Source: Streptomyces sp. NBC_00078
GTDB taxonomy: Bacteria; Actinomycetota; Actinomycetes; Streptomycetales; Streptomycetaceae
Direction: 5' to 3'
DNA: 64,000 nucleotides
NCBI RefSeq assembly: GCF_026343335.1
Contig: NZ_JAPELX010000001.1
Location: forward strand, 2,480,001 to 2,544,000
The notes below the pieces were generated by a model, which saw nothing but the letters and a program-made list of their open reading frames with translations, was not told the origin of the DNA and did no database searches. Below are positions 52,513 to 61,887 of this stretch, piece after piece. The position numbers and the translations under genes are program-made. Each line of letters begins with the position of its first letter. Position 1 is the first letter of the stretch.

Positions 52513-53874
52513 CTACAGCACCGGCAGGTTCTTCCGCAGCTCGAACGCCGTGACCTCGGAGCGGTACTCCTCCCACTCCTGGCGCTTGTTGCGCAGGAAG
52601 AAGTCGAAGACGTGCTCGCCCAGGGTGTCGGCGAGCAGGTCGCTGCGCTCCATGAGGGTGAGCGCCTCGCCGAGGTTCTGCGGGAGCGGCTCGATGCCCA
52701 TCGCGCGGCGCTCGGCGTCCGAGAGGGCCCAGACGTCGTCCTCGGCGCCCGGCGGGAGCTCGTAGCCCTCCTCGATGCCCTTGAGGCCGGCGGCCAGCAG
52801 GGTGGCGTAGGCCAGGTACGGGTTGGCACCGGAGTCGATCGAGCGGACCTCGACCCGCGCCGAGCCCGTCTTGCCGGGCTTGTACATCGGGACGCGGACC
52901 AGGGCGCTGCGGTTGTTGTGGCCCCAGCAGATGTACGAGGGGGCCTCGCCACCGGCACCGGCGGTGCGCTCCGAGCCGCCCCAGATGCGCTTGTAGGAGT
53001 TCACCCACTGGTTGGTGACCGCCGAGATCTCCGCCGCGTGCTTCAGCAGGCCCGCGATGAAGGAGCGGCCGACCTTGGAGAGCTGGTACTCCGAGCCGGA
53101 CTCGTAGAACGCGTTGCGGTCGCCCTCGAAGAGGGACAGGTGCGTGTGCATGCCGCTGCCCGGGTGCTCCGAGAACGGCTTCGGCATGAACGTCGCCTGC
53201 ACGCCCTGCTCCAGCGCCACCTGCTTCATGACCAGGCGGAACGTCATGATGTTGTCGGCCGTGGAGAGCGCGTCGGCGTACCTGAGGTCGATTTCCTGCT
53301 GGCCCGGGGCGCCCTCGTGGTGGGAGAACTCGACCGAGATGCCCATCGACTCCAGCATGGTGATCGCCTGACGGCGGAAGTCCATGCCGATGTTCTGCGG
53401 GGTGTGGTCGAAGTAGCCGGAGTTGTCGGCCGGGGTCGGGCGCGTGCCGTCGAGCGGGCGGTCCTTCAGCAGGAAGAACTCGATCTCCGGGTGCGTGTAG
53501 AACGTGAAGCCCAGGTCGGAGCCGCGGGTCAGGGCACGCTTGAGGACGTAGCGCGGGTCGGCGAAGGACGGGGAGCCGTCCGGCATGAGGATGTCGCAGA
53601 ACATGCGGGCGGTACCGGGGGCCTCGGCGCGCCAGGGCAGGATCTGGAACGTCGACGGGTCCGGCTTGGCGATCATGTCGGACTCGTAGACCCGGGCGAA
53701 GCCCTCGATCGCCGAGCCGTCGAAGCCGATGCCCTCGTCGAAGGCCTGTTCCAGCTCGGCCGGGGCCACGGCCACGGACTTGAGGAAGCCCAGCACGTCC
53801 GTGAACCACAGGCGTACGAACCGGATGTCGCGCTCCTCCAAGGTCCGGAGCACGAACTCCTGCTGCTTGTCCAT
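52513..53874 (-). CDS. glnA2: Gamma-glutamylpolyamine synthetase GlnA2 (GSI-like)
   Basis: A 453-residue glutamine-synthetase-like enzyme, matching the length of Streptomyces GlnA2, known to ligate glutamate to polyamines and not to make glutamine. Seen: FTDVLGFLKSVAV, YTHPEIEFFLL, GSGMHTHLSLFEG, WGHNNRSALVRVP and RSIDSGANPYLAYATLLAAG. At the position of the GlnA adenylylation Tyr (DLYEL) it has Trp (DVWAL), so GlnE should not modify it. The ATG at 53874 fits the known protein; an ATG five codons upstream has poor ribosome-site spacing. It is divergent from the DUF3105 gene. Confidence 0.92.
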   Translation of the reverse strand: MDKQQEFVLRTLEERDIRFVRLWFTDVLGFLKSVAVAPAELEQAFDEGIGFDGSAIEGFARVYESDMIAKPDPSTFQILPWRAEAPGTARMFCDILMPDGSPSFADPRYVLKRALTRGSDLGFTFYTHPEIEFFLLKDRPLDGTRPTPADNSGYFDHTPQNIGMDFRRQAITMLESMGISVEFSHHEGAPGQQEIDLRYADALSTADNIMTFRLVMKQVALEQGVQATFMPKPFSEHPGSGMHTHLSLFEGDRNAFYESGSEYQLSKVGRSFIAGLLKHAAEISAVTNQWVNSYKRIWGGSERTAGAGGEAPSYICWGHNNRSALVRVPMYKPGKTGSARVEVRSIDSGANPYLAYATLLAAGLKGIEEGYELPPGAEDDVWALSDAERRAMGIEPLPQNLGEALTLMERSDLLADTLGEHVFDFFLRNKRQEWEEYRSEVTAFELRKNLPVL

Positions 53875-54237
53875 CTTCCGCTTCCCCATCCTTGCTGGTC
53901 AGGCCGCCTGTCTCCGTTTCACGCAGGAGGCGGTCGGGCACCTGAGCATCACACCACAACAGCATTTCAGCCGCGTTGCCGACCATGATCGACGCGGCGA
54001 CCTCGGTCTGAATGCCTGGCATACGGCAGGTGTACGGCTCTACAGCCCATATTGCCTGCTCGGACTGACATCCGTAATGCCCGGCCCCACCTCGCACGCG
54101 AGGAGCACCGCTTACCTTCGGCGGATTCCTGTCGGGTACCTGTCGATCCGGCCATTCCCGTGACCTCCCTTCGAGGCGCCCCAGGTCCCCCATTACGATC
54201 AGCGGACCCGATCGTCCCTTTCGCAGAAGGACACCCC
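53875..54237. other. Divergent intergenic region upstream of glnA2 (363 bp)
   Basis: It contains inverted repeats CCTG-GCATACG-GCAGG (about 54013-54029) and CCTCG-CACG-CGAGG, and a TACGAT -10-like hexamer on the plus strand (54194-54199). No gene with coding character and no GlnR-type GTNAC/GAAAC spacing were found, consistent with separate control of glnA2. Confidence 0.5.
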
Positions 54238-54906
54238 ATGGGCTCCGCCAACAAGACCACCGGCACGGCACGCAAGGCGCGAATAGAGGAGATGCGGCGC
54301 GCCGAGCAGACCCGCGAGCGGCGCAACCGGATCCTGGTCATCGCCGCGAGCACCGTGGTCGTCGCGGCTCTGGTGGTCGGCGCCGTCTTCGTCGTCAAGT
54401 CGCAGGACGGCGGCGGGAGCGGCACCGCGGGCGACGGCAAGGCGCAGGCCTCGGGGCATTTCGTGACCGGCAAGGACGGCGTGCGGACCTGGTCGGGCAA
54501 GCTGGCCCGCAACCACGTCCAGGGGACCGTCAACTATCCCATGCACCCTCCGGTCGGCGGCGACCACAACCCGGTGTGGCTCAACTGCAACGGCGACGTC
54601 TACACCAAGGCCGTCAAGAACGAGAACGCCGTGCACGCGCTGGAGCACGGTGCGGTCTGGGTGACGTACACCGACAAGGCGAAGAAGTCCGACGTGGACG
54701 CGCTGTCCGCGAAGGTGAAGCAGACGCCGTACTCGCTGATGAGCCCGTACGCGAACCAGGCCTCCCCGATCGAACTGTCGGCGTGGGGGCATCAGCTGAG
54801 CGTGACGAGCGCGAGCGACCCGAAGGTCGGCGCGTTCTTCGAGACGTACGTGCAGGGCAAGCAGACTCCCGAGCCGGGCGCCTCGTGCACCGGCGGGACC
54901 ATGTGA
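54238..54906 (+). CDS. DUF3105 family membrane-anchored protein
   Basis: A 222-residue protein. A charged N-terminus (RKARIEEMRRAEQTRERRNR) precedes one membrane helix (about residues 36-58); the rest is outside. The DUF3105 domain has VNYPMHPPVGGDHNPVWLNC, ENAVHALEHGAVWVTY and LMSPYANQASPIELSAWG, with conserved His and Cys that could bind metal. The next gene, for a DUF305 protein, starts 1 base after the stop. These two families occur together in actinobacteria, perhaps in copper handling, but no activity is known. Confidence 0.88.
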   Translation: MGSANKTTGTARKARIEEMRRAEQTRERRNRILVIAASTVVVAALVVGAVFVVKSQDGGGSGTAGDGKAQASGHFVTGKDGVRTWSGKLARNHVQGTVNYPMHPPVGGDHNPVWLNCNGDVYTKAVKNENAVHALEHGAVWVTYTDKAKKSDVDALSAKVKQTPYSLMSPYANQASPIELSAWGHQLSVTSASDPKVGAFFETYVQGKQTPEPGASCTGGTM

Positions 54907-54907
54907 C

Positions 54908-55534
54908 ATGAAGAAGCACATCGGCTGGATCACCGGAACGACCGCGGCGGTGCTCGTCGCCGCCGGGGCGATCACCTACGCGGTCGCCGAGGACAGCGGG
55001 GCGGGCGCGAGCACGCCGTCGGCAGGATCCGCGGACGCCGGGTTCGCGCGGGACATGGCCGTGCACCACCAGCAGGCCGTCGAGATGTCGTACATCGTGC
55101 GTGACCGCACGAAGGACACGGAAGTGCGGCGGCTCGCCTACGACATCGCGCAGACGCAGGCCAACCAGCGCGGGATGCTGCTGGGCTGGCTCGATCTGTG
55201 GGGGCTGCCGAAGGTGTCGGCCGACCCGCCGATGACCTGGATGGGCATGGGCGGCATGGCCTCCGGCAAGGACGGCTCACTGATGCCCGGCATGGCGACG
55301 AACACCGAGATGCGCAAGCTCGGCACGCTGAACGGCAGGCAGGCGGAGGTCTTCTACCTGCAGCTGATGACGGCCCATCACAAGGGCGGCATCCACATGG
55401 CCGAGGGCTGCGTCGCCAAGTGCACCGTCGGCGTGGAGAAGGACCTCGCGCAGGGCATGGTCGACGCGCAGAAGTCGGAGATCGACCTGATGGCGGGCAT
55501 GCTCAAGGAGCGCGGCGGGAAAGCGCGTTCCTGA
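54908..55534 (+). CDS. DUF305 family exported protein
   Basis: A 208-residue ferritin-like helical protein outside the membrane, anchored by residues 5-27 (GWITGTTAAVLVAAGAITYAV). The DUF305 motifs are FARDMAVHHQQAVEMSYIV (about residue 47) and LMTAHHKGGIHMAEGCVAKC (about 158), with a Met-rich stretch MTWMGMGGM between. His and Met suggest copper binding. It is coupled to the DUF3105 gene with 1 base between. Confidence 0.88.
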   Translation: MKKHIGWITGTTAAVLVAAGAITYAVAEDSGAGASTPSAGSADAGFARDMAVHHQQAVEMSYIVRDRTKDTEVRRLAYDIAQTQANQRGMLLGWLDLWGLPKVSADPPMTWMGMGGMASGKDGSLMPGMATNTEMRKLGTLNGRQAEVFYLQLMTAHHKGGIHMAEGCVAKCTVGVEKDLAQGMVDAQKSEIDLMAGMLKERGGKARS

Positions 55535-55743
55535 TCCCCTGCCGGGAACAAAGGCCTCAAATCGCCCCACCTGACGGTTCCTTGGGTTTCTCTTGGCTTA
55601 CTCATTTCCCTGACATGGACGGTTCATCGAGAGAGTGGCCCCCATCGCTTGATCCATTGCCCGCCCCTCCGCCGCGGAGCGGGTCTACGCGGATCAACCG
55701 ACGACCGACCACACATGCGGAGAACCGCATCGCAGGGGGTTCT

Positions 55744-57687
55744 ATGAGATCCAATCGCGCCACACTGCGCACCGTGAGCATGGCAGCGACGCTGCCCATG
55801 ATCGCCGGTGCGCTGGCGCTCGGCATACCCGCGGCACAAGCTGCGGACAATCCCGGCCGGGACACACTCGCGGGCACCAAGCCCGCGTGGGCGACGGCCA
55901 AGGCGGACAAGGGCGACGCCTCGAACGGCTCCCAGGTCTCGCTGAGGGTCTACCTGGCCGGCAAGAACGCCGCGGGCCTCGCCGCGTACGCGAAGTCCGT
56001 CTCCGACCCGGGCTCGCCGTCGTACGGCAAGTACCTGAGCGCCAAGAAGGCGCAGTCCCGCTTCGGCGCGACCAAGGCCCAGGTGGCCGCGGTCAGGTCG
56101 TGGCTGACGGCCAACGGCCTGAAGGTGACCGGAGTTTCGCAGCACTACGTCTCCGTCACCGGTGATGTGGCCGCCGCCGAGAAGGCGTTCGGCACCCAGC
56201 TGCACAACTACACAAAGGGCTCCAAGACGTACCGCGCGCCGTCGAAGGCAGCCTCGGTGCCCGACGGCCTCAAGGGCGCCGTCCTGACCGTCACCGGCCT
56301 GGACAACGCTCCGCACAAGGCGAGCCACGACGACCAGCTGCCCGGTCCGGGCGACGCGTTCAGGAACGCCGGGCCGTTCTCCTCGTACTACGGCTCGAAC
56401 ATCGCGAGCACGCTGCCCGACGCGTACGGAACGAAGATCCCGTACGCCATCAAGGGCTACACCGGCAAGCAGCTGCGTTCCGCCTACGGCGCCGGCAAGT
56501 ACACCGGCAAGCGTGTCCGGGTCGCCATCACGGACGCGTACGCCTCGCCGACCATCGCCTACGATGCCGCCAACTACGCGAAGAAGCACGGCGACGCCGC
56601 GTGGAAGACCGGTCAGCTGAGCCAGTCGCTGCCCAAGAAGTACACGCACACCGGCGCCGACGAGTGCGACGCCTCGGGCTGGTACGGCGAGGAGACCCTC
56701 GACGTCGAGGCCGTGCACGCGGTCGCGCCGGACGCGCACGTCACGTACGTGGGCGCCGCGTCCTGCCAGGACCCCGACCTGCTGGACTCGCTCAGCAAGG
56801 TGGTCGACAAACACCTCGCCGACATCGTCTCCAACTCGTGGGGCGACATCGAGGCCAACCAGACGCCGGACCTCGCGGCCGCCTACGACCAGGTCTTCCA
56901 GTTCGGAGCGGTCGAGGGCATCGGCTTCTACTTCTCCTCCGGTGACAACGGCGACGAGGTCGCCAACACCAAGACGAAGCAGGTCGACACCCCGGCCAAC
57001 TCGGCGTGGGTGACGGCGGTCGGCGGTACCTCCCTCGCCGTCGGCAAGGGCGACAAGTACCTGTGGGAGACCGGCTGGGGCACCGAGAAGGCCACGCTGT
57101 CCGCGGACGGCAAGAGCTGGACCGGATTCCCCGGCGCGTTCACCTCGGGTGCGGGCGGCGGCACCAGCAAGACGGTCGGCGAGCCCTTCTACCAGAAGGG
57201 TGTCGTCCCGGACGCGCTGGCCAAGGCCAACAACGCGGCCGGCAACCGTGTGGTCCCGGACATCGCGGCGATCGCCGACCCCAACACCGGTTTCCTGGTC
57301 GGCCAGACGCAGACCTTCCCGGACGGGTCGGAGAAGTACAGCGAGTACCGCATCGGCGGCACGTCGCTCGCCGCTCCGGTGATCGCGGCCGTGCAGGCGC
57401 TGGCCCAGGAGGCGGCAGGCGGCAAGGCGATCGGTTTCGCCAACCCGTCGATCTACTCCAAGTTCGGGTCGAAGCTGTACCACGACGTCACGGACAAGCC
57501 GACGGGTTCCGACCTGGCGGTCGCGCGCGTCGACTTCGTGAACGGCGTTGACGCGTCGGGTGGTCTTGCCACCTCGGTCCGCAGCCTCGGCAAGGACAGC
57601 TCGCTGTCGGCCGTGAAGGGCTACGACGACGTCACCGGCGTGGGCTCGCCCACGAACGGCTACGTGGACTCGTACAAGCGTCACTGA
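55744..57687 (+). CDS. Secreted S53 family (sedolisin) serine protease
   Basis: A 647-residue exported proprotease. The signal peptide ends near PAAQAADN (residue about 35). The activation propeptide is at about 45-195 (LRVYLAGKNAAGLAAYAKSVSDPGSPSYGKYL). The catalytic domain has the Glu/Asp pair in WYGEETLDVEAVHA (about 318), oxyanion Asp in FYFSSGDNGDE (about 400) and nucleophile Ser in GGTSLAAPVIA (about 540). A C-terminal calcium-site Asp region ends DVTGVGSPTNGYVD. Active at acid pH in characterised members. AGGGGG lies 5 bases before the ATG. It is monogenic with its own terminator. Confidence 0.93.
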   Translation: MRSNRATLRTVSMAATLPMIAGALALGIPAAQAADNPGRDTLAGTKPAWATAKADKGDASNGSQVSLRVYLAGKNAAGLAAYAKSVSDPGSPSYGKYLSAKKAQSRFGATKAQVAAVRSWLTANGLKVTGVSQHYVSVTGDVAAAEKAFGTQLHNYTKGSKTYRAPSKAASVPDGLKGAVLTVTGLDNAPHKASHDDQLPGPGDAFRNAGPFSSYYGSNIASTLPDAYGTKIPYAIKGYTGKQLRSAYGAGKYTGKRVRVAITDAYASPTIAYDAANYAKKHGDAAWKTGQLSQSLPKKYTHTGADECDASGWYGEETLDVEAVHAVAPDAHVTYVGAASCQDPDLLDSLSKVVDKHLADIVSNSWGDIEANQTPDLAAAYDQVFQFGAVEGIGFYFSSGDNGDEVANTKTKQVDTPANSAWVTAVGGTSLAVGKGDKYLWETGWGTEKATLSADGKSWTGFPGAFTSGAGGGTSKTVGEPFYQKGVVPDALAKANNAAGNRVVPDIAAIADPNTGFLVGQTQTFPDGSEKYSEYRIGGTSLAAPVIAAVQALAQEAAGGKAIGFANPSIYSKFGSKLYHDVTDKPTGSDLAVARVDFVNGVDASGGLATSVRSLGKDSSLSAVKGYDDVTGVGSPTNGYVDSYKRH

Positions 57688-57710
57688 CGTCTTACGGGCT
57701 TCCGAGCACC

Positions 57711-57748
57711 GTGCGCCCGCTCCTCCTCACCGGGAGGGGCGGGCGCAC
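57711..57748. terminator. Terminator after the S53 protease gene
   Basis: Arms GTGCGCCCGC (57711-57720) and GCGGGCGCAC (57739-57748), extended by CCTCC (57722-57726)/GGAGG (57733-57737). It lies between convergent genes. Confidence 0.83.
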
Positions 57749-57774
57749 GCGTGTGCGCCCTGGGCTTGCGCAGG

Positions 57775-58176
57775 TCAGCCGGTTCGTCCGGGCCGGCGGT
57801 CAAGGGTCAGGAAGACCAGGAATCCGGCGGCGAAGAGCAGCGCACCGGCGATCAGGAAGGGCACCGGGGCGTACTCGTCGGTGCAGGTCTCCCCTCCGGC
57901 CGTCGCCCGGCACACGTTCCCAGGGCCGCCCCGGTTGAGGTAGGCGAGGTAGAAGAGCGGCAGAGACAGGCCGGTGACGGCCCCGGCGACGGCGTTGCGG
58001 TGCCCCTTGCGCAGCAGGAACACGGCGGCCAGGGCTCCCAGGACGATCAGGACCGGGCCCACGGACAGCAGCGCGGCCAGCCCGAGCGCGACACACCCGC
58101 CGACCGCGAGCCAGGCCAGGAACCAGCCCCACTCCGACGCACGGTCGCCCAGGACCGCGAGAGCCTTGCGTTGCAC
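57775..58176 (-). CDS. Small integral membrane protein, unknown function
   Basis: A 133-residue protein with about four hydrophobic segments: WGWFLAWLAVGGCVALGLAALL, GPVLIVLGALAAVFLL, VAGAVTGLSLPLFYLAYL and PFLIAGALLFAAGFLVFLTL. A loop before the last helix holds two Cys (VCRATAGGETCTDEYAP), which may form a disulfide outside. The GTG at 58176 is chosen because AGGAGG lies 5 bases upstream. It is divergent from nadE. No family was recognised. Confidence 0.75.
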   Translation of the reverse strand: MQRKALAVLGDRASEWGWFLAWLAVGGCVALGLAALLSVGPVLIVLGALAAVFLLRKGHRNAVAGAVTGLSLPLFYLAYLNRGGPGNVCRATAGGETCTDEYAPVPFLIAGALLFAAGFLVFLTLDRRPGRTG

Positions 58177-58355
58177 GGCGCCTCCTGCTTCGGCCTTCGG
58201 CGCTTTCGGCGGGAGACCGCGGCAATCGTGCGGCACGTCCCGGCGAAGACAATTCAGCATACGGCCGTGCCATGATCACGCCAATCATGGCGGGCCGGCG
58301 GGCGGGCACGAGACCCGCCCCCCATCGCGTCGCTCTGACGATTACACTGGCCCTC

Positions 58356-60392
58356 GTGCCTCAGTCGAACTTCTGGTCCATCTATCAGCACGGCTTCGCA
58401 CGGGTCGCCGCGTGCACGGGCCACACCGTCATCGCGGACCCCCCTGCCAACGCCGAGGCGGTCCTGCGTCACGCACGCCGATGCGCGCAGGAGGGTGTCG
58501 CCGTCGCCGTCTTCCCGGAGATGGGGCTGTGCGGCTACTCGATCGAGGACCTGCTGCTGCAGGACGCGCTGCTCGACGGGGTCGAGGCGGCGCTCCGGGA
58601 GGTGGTGGCCGGGTCCGCGGACCTGCTGCCGGTGCTGGTCGTCGGCGCCCCGCTGCGCCATCGCAACCGGATCTACAACTGCGCCGTGATCGTGCACCGC
58701 GGCCGCGTCCTCGGCGTCGTGCCCAAGTCGTATCCGCCGAACTACCGGGAGTTCTACGAGCGCCGGCAGATCGGTGACGGTGCCGACGAACGCGGCGGGT
58801 CGATCCGGGTCGCGGGCGAGGCCGTGCCGTTCGGCGTGGATCTGCTGTTCGCGGCGGACGACGTCCCGGGACTCGTGCTGCACGCGGAGATCTGCGAGGA
58901 CATGTGGGTGCCCGTGCCGCCCAGCGCGGAGGCGGCCCTCGCCGGTGCGACCGTCCTGGTCAACCTCTCCGGCAGCCCGATCACGGTCGGGCGCGCCGAG
59001 GACCGCAAGCTGCTGTGCCGCTCGGCGTCCTCCCGCTGCCTGGCCGCGTACGTCTACGCGGCGGCCGGCCTCGGCGAGTCGACCACCGACCTGTCCTGGG
59101 ACGGCCAGGCCATGGTCTACGAGAACGGCTTGCTGCTGGCCGAGACGGAGCGGTTCCCGCTCGGCGACGAGTACGCGGTGGCCGACGTGGACCTCGACCT
59201 GCTGCGGCAGGAGCGGCAGCGGATGGGCACCTTCGACGACAACCGCCGTACGCACCGCGCGCGCACCAGCGACTTCCGTACGGTCGCCTTCGAACTCGAT
59301 CCGCCGCTCACCGACCTGGGTCTGCGCCGTCGCCTGGAGCGCTTCCCGTTCGTGCCGGCCGACGCCGAGCGCCTGGCCCAGGACTGCTACGAGGCGTACA
59401 ACATCCAGGTGGAGGGCCTTCAGCAGCGGCTCGCGGCGATCGGCGGCCCGAAGGTGGTCATCGGGGTGTCAGGCGGCCTCGACTCCACGCACGCGCTGAT
59501 CGTCGCCGCCCGCGCGATGGACCGCGCGGGCCGCCCGCGCAGCGACATCCTGGCCTGGACGCTGCCCGGCTTCGCCACCAGCGACCACACCAAGGACAAC
59601 GCCCACAAGCTGATGGCCGCCCTGGGCGTCACCGCGGCCGAGCTGGACATCACGCCGACCGCACGGCTGATGCTGCAGGAGATGGACCACCCGTTCGCGT
59701 CCGGCGAGCCGGTGTACGACGTCACCTTCGAGAACGTGCAGGCAGGGCTCCGCACCGACTACCTGTTCCGGCTGGCCAACCAGCGCGGCGGCATCGTGCT
59801 CGGCACCGGTGACCTCTCCGAGCTGGCGCTGGGCTGGTCCACGTACGGCGTGGGCGACCAGATGAGCCACTACAACGTCAACTCGGGTGTGCCGAAGACG
59901 CTGATCCAGCATCTGATCCGCTGGGTCATCAGCAGCGGTCAGCACGACGAGGAGACCGGCCAGACGCTCGCTGCGATCCTCGACACCGAGATCAGCCCGG
60001 AACTCGTACCGGGCGAGGAGATGCAGTCCACCGAGTCCCGGATCGGGCCGTACGCGCTGCACGACTTCACGCTGTTCCATGTCCTGCGGTACGGCTTCCG
60101 GCCGTCGAAGATCGCCTTCCTGGCCTGGCACGCCTGGCACGACGAGAAGACCGGCGCGTGGCCGCCCAACTTCCCGGAGGCCAAGCGGGTGGCGTACGAC
60201 CTGCCGGAGATCCGGCAGTGGCTGGAGGTCTTCTGCCGCCGCTTCTTCGCGTTCGCGCAGTTCAAGCGGTCGGCCATGCCGAACGGGCCCAAGGTGTCGG
60301 CCGGCGGTTCGCTGTCACCGCGCGGCGACTGGCGCGCGCCGTCGGACAGCTCGGCGACCGCATGGCTGCGGGATCTTTCCCGCTTCGACTAG
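58356..60392 (+). CDS. nadE: Glutamine-dependent NAD+ synthetase
   Basis: A 678-residue cytoplasmic enzyme for the last step of NAD biosynthesis, amidating nicotinate adenine dinucleotide. The N-terminal nitrilase-type glutaminase domain has Glu in VFPEMGLCG (about 55), Lys in [16 protein letters not shown] (about 125) and Cys in [10 protein letters not shown] (about 180). The C-terminal synthetase domain has the PP-loop [11 protein letters not shown] (about 371), [16 protein letters not shown] and [20 protein letters not shown]. The GTG at 58356 starts directly at [13 protein letters not shown]. It uses glutamine, tying it to the nearby nitrogen genes. Confidence 0.95.
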   Translation: MPQSNFWSIYQHGFARVAACTGHTVIADPPANAEAVLRHARRCAQEGVAVAVFPEMGLCGYSIEDLLLQDALLDGVEAALREVVAGSADLLPVLVVGAPLRHRNRIYNCAVIVHRGRVLGVVPKSYPPNYREFYERRQIGDGADERGGSIRVAGEAVPFGVDLLFAADDVPGLVLHAEICEDMWVPVPPSAEAALAGATVLVNLSGSPITVGRAEDRKLLCRSASSRCLAAYVYAAAGLGESTTDLSWDGQAMVYENGLLLAETERFPLGDEYAVADVDLDLLRQERQRMGTFDDNRRTHRARTSDFRTVAFELDPPLTDLGLRRRLERFPFVPADAERLAQDCYEAYNIQVEGLQQRLAAIGGPKVVIGVSGGLDSTHALIVAARAMDRAGRPRSDILAWTLPGFATSDHTKDNAHKLMAALGVTAAELDITPTARLMLQEMDHPFASGEPVYDVTFENVQAGLRTDYLFRLANQRGGIVLGTGDLSELALGWSTYGVGDQMSHYNVNSGVPKTLIQHLIRWVISSGQHDEETGQTLAAILDTEISPELVPGEEMQSTESRIGPYALHDFTLFHVLRYGFRPSKIAFLAWHAWHDEKTGAWPPNFPEAKRVAYDLPEIRQWLEVFCRRFFAFAQFKRSAMPNGPKVSAGGSLSPRGDWRAPSDSSATAWLRDLSRFD

Positions 60393-60455
60393 TTCGAACG
60401 TTGTCTGTCGGGGCTGGCCGGTCAGTCCCGCGCGGCAGGGTTGGCGGTACGCGGC

Positions 60456-60476
60456 CCTGGAGGCTGCGCCTCCAGG
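60456..60476. terminator. Terminator after nadE
   Basis: Arms CCTGGAGGC (60456-60464) and GCCTCCAGG (60468-60476) with a TGC loop. The following bases to about 60535 hold a further GC-rich inverted repeat (GGGCCTCG, CGAAGGCC) similar to the Streptomyces intergenic element. Confidence 0.75.
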
Positions 60477-60559
60477 ACCCCCATCGCCCTCATCGGCCCC
60501 ATCGGCCCGAGGGCCTCGTCCTCGAAGGCCGGTCGGGCCGAAAGACACCGACCCGTGCC

Positions 60560-61789
60560 TCAGCGGTGCAGCGCCTCCGACTGCTGCGGCACATGGGAGG
60601 CGACCACGCGTTCCCGTACGGCCCGCGCCTGCGGGACGGGCCGCCGCCGGTCCACCGCGCACGCGGCCCCCGCGACGCCCAGGCCGAGCACGGCCAGCGC
60701 CGCGCCCGCCAGGGACGGCGAGGTCACGCCGAAGCCGGCGGCCAGGGCCACGCCGCCGATCCACGCGCCCCCGGCGTTGGCCAGGTTGAACGCGGCCTGG
60801 TTCGCGGAGGACGCCAGGGACGGGGCCGCCGACGCCTTCTCCATGACCATCAGCTGGAGGGGCGAGCCGGTGATGAAGGCCGCCGCGCCGAGCAGGATCA
60901 CGGCGAGGGCCGCGCTCCACTGGGTGGACATCAGCAGCGGGAACAGGGCCAGTACGGCCGCCAGTGACACCAGCCCGCCGAACAGCGTCCCGCGCAGGGA
61001 GTGGTCGGCGAGGCGGCCGCCCGCCAGGTTGCCCGCCGTCGCGCCGACGCCGAACAGCGCCAGCAGCAGCGTCACGCTGGTCTCGGCGTACCCGGCGGCG
61101 TCCGTGAGCATCGGCGTGATGTAGCTGTACGCGGCGAACAGGGCGCCGAAGCCGGCGACGGTCGTGCCGAGCGCCAGCCAGACGGGCACGGACCGCAGGG
61201 CGGCCAGTTCGCCGCGCAGGCCCCCGGCCGCAGCGGCTTGGGTGGGGGCGTGCGGGATCAGCAGGGAGAGCGCGGCGATCGCCGCCAGGCCGATCGCGCC
61301 CACGCCGAGGAAGGTGGCCCGCCAGCCCAGGTGCTGTCCCATGAGCGTGGCGACCGGGACGCCGGCGACGTTGGCGACCGTGAGGCCGAGGAACATCAGC
61401 GAGACGGAGCGTGCCTTGCGTTCCGGCGCCACCATGTTCGTGGCGACGACGGCGCCCACGCCGAAGAAGGCGCCGTGCGGCAGACCGCTCAGGAAGCGGG
61501 CGGCCAGGAGCGAGTCGTAGCCGGGGGCGAACGCGGACAGCGCGTTGCCGACCACGAACAGGGCCATCAGGCCGATCAGGACCGTACGGCGGGACATCCG
61601 CGCGGTGACGGCGGCGAGGAGCGGGGCGCCGATGACGACACCCAGCGCGTACGCGGAGACCAGATGACCCGCGGTGGGGATCGAGACGTTCAGGTCGCTC
61701 GCGACGTCGGGCAGCAGGCCCATCATCACGAACTCGGTGGTGCCGATACCGAAAGCGCCGACGGCCAGTGCGAGCAGGGCCAGGGGCAT
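60560..61789 (-). CDS. MFS drug/sugar efflux transporter (AraJ-type)
   Basis: A 409-residue exporter with 12 helices. It starts LALLALAVGAFGIGTTEFVMMGLLPDVA, followed by VIGAPLLAAVTARMSRR (loop motif), FLSGLPHGAFFGVGAVVATN and AGFGALFAAYSYITPML. It belongs to the DHA1 group that includes AraJ and chloramphenicol exporters; substrate unknown. A 30-bp palindrome 39 bases upstream indicates control by a dimeric repressor, perhaps the TetR protein encoded at 63198-63827. Confidence 0.88.
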   Translation of the reverse strand: MPLALLALAVGAFGIGTTEFVMMGLLPDVASDLNVSIPTAGHLVSAYALGVVIGAPLLAAVTARMSRRTVLIGLMALFVVGNALSAFAPGYDSLLAARFLSGLPHGAFFGVGAVVATNMVAPERKARSVSLMFLGLTVANVAGVPVATLMGQHLGWRATFLGVGAIGLAAIAALSLLIPHAPTQAAAAGGLRGELAALRSVPVWLALGTTVAGFGALFAAYSYITPMLTDAAGYAETSVTLLLALFGVGATAGNLAGGRLADHSLRGTLFGGLVSLAAVLALFPLLMSTQWSAALAVILLGAAAFITGSPLQLMVMEKASAAPSLASSANQAAFNLANAGGAWIGGVALAAGFGVTSPSLAGAALAVLGLGVAGAACAVDRRRPVPQARAVRERVVASHVPQQSEALHR

Positions 61790-61827
61790 GGAGGGGCCTG
61801 TTCCTTCCGGAGTGCAGAGGAGTGTGT

Positions 61828-61857
61828 GTTCCACGAGTGTATGTTCACTCGCGGAAC
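61828..61857. promoter_or_regulatory. 30-bp palindromic operator upstream of the MFS gene
   Basis: Outer arms GTTCC (61828-61832) and GGAAC (61853-61857), inner arms CGAGTG (61834-61839) and CACTCG (61846-61851), with a TATGTT centre. It is typical of TetR-family sites and overlaps the expected promoter. Confidence 0.72.
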
Positions 61858-61887
61858 AAAACCTCTCAGGCCCAGTATTCCGGCCCG

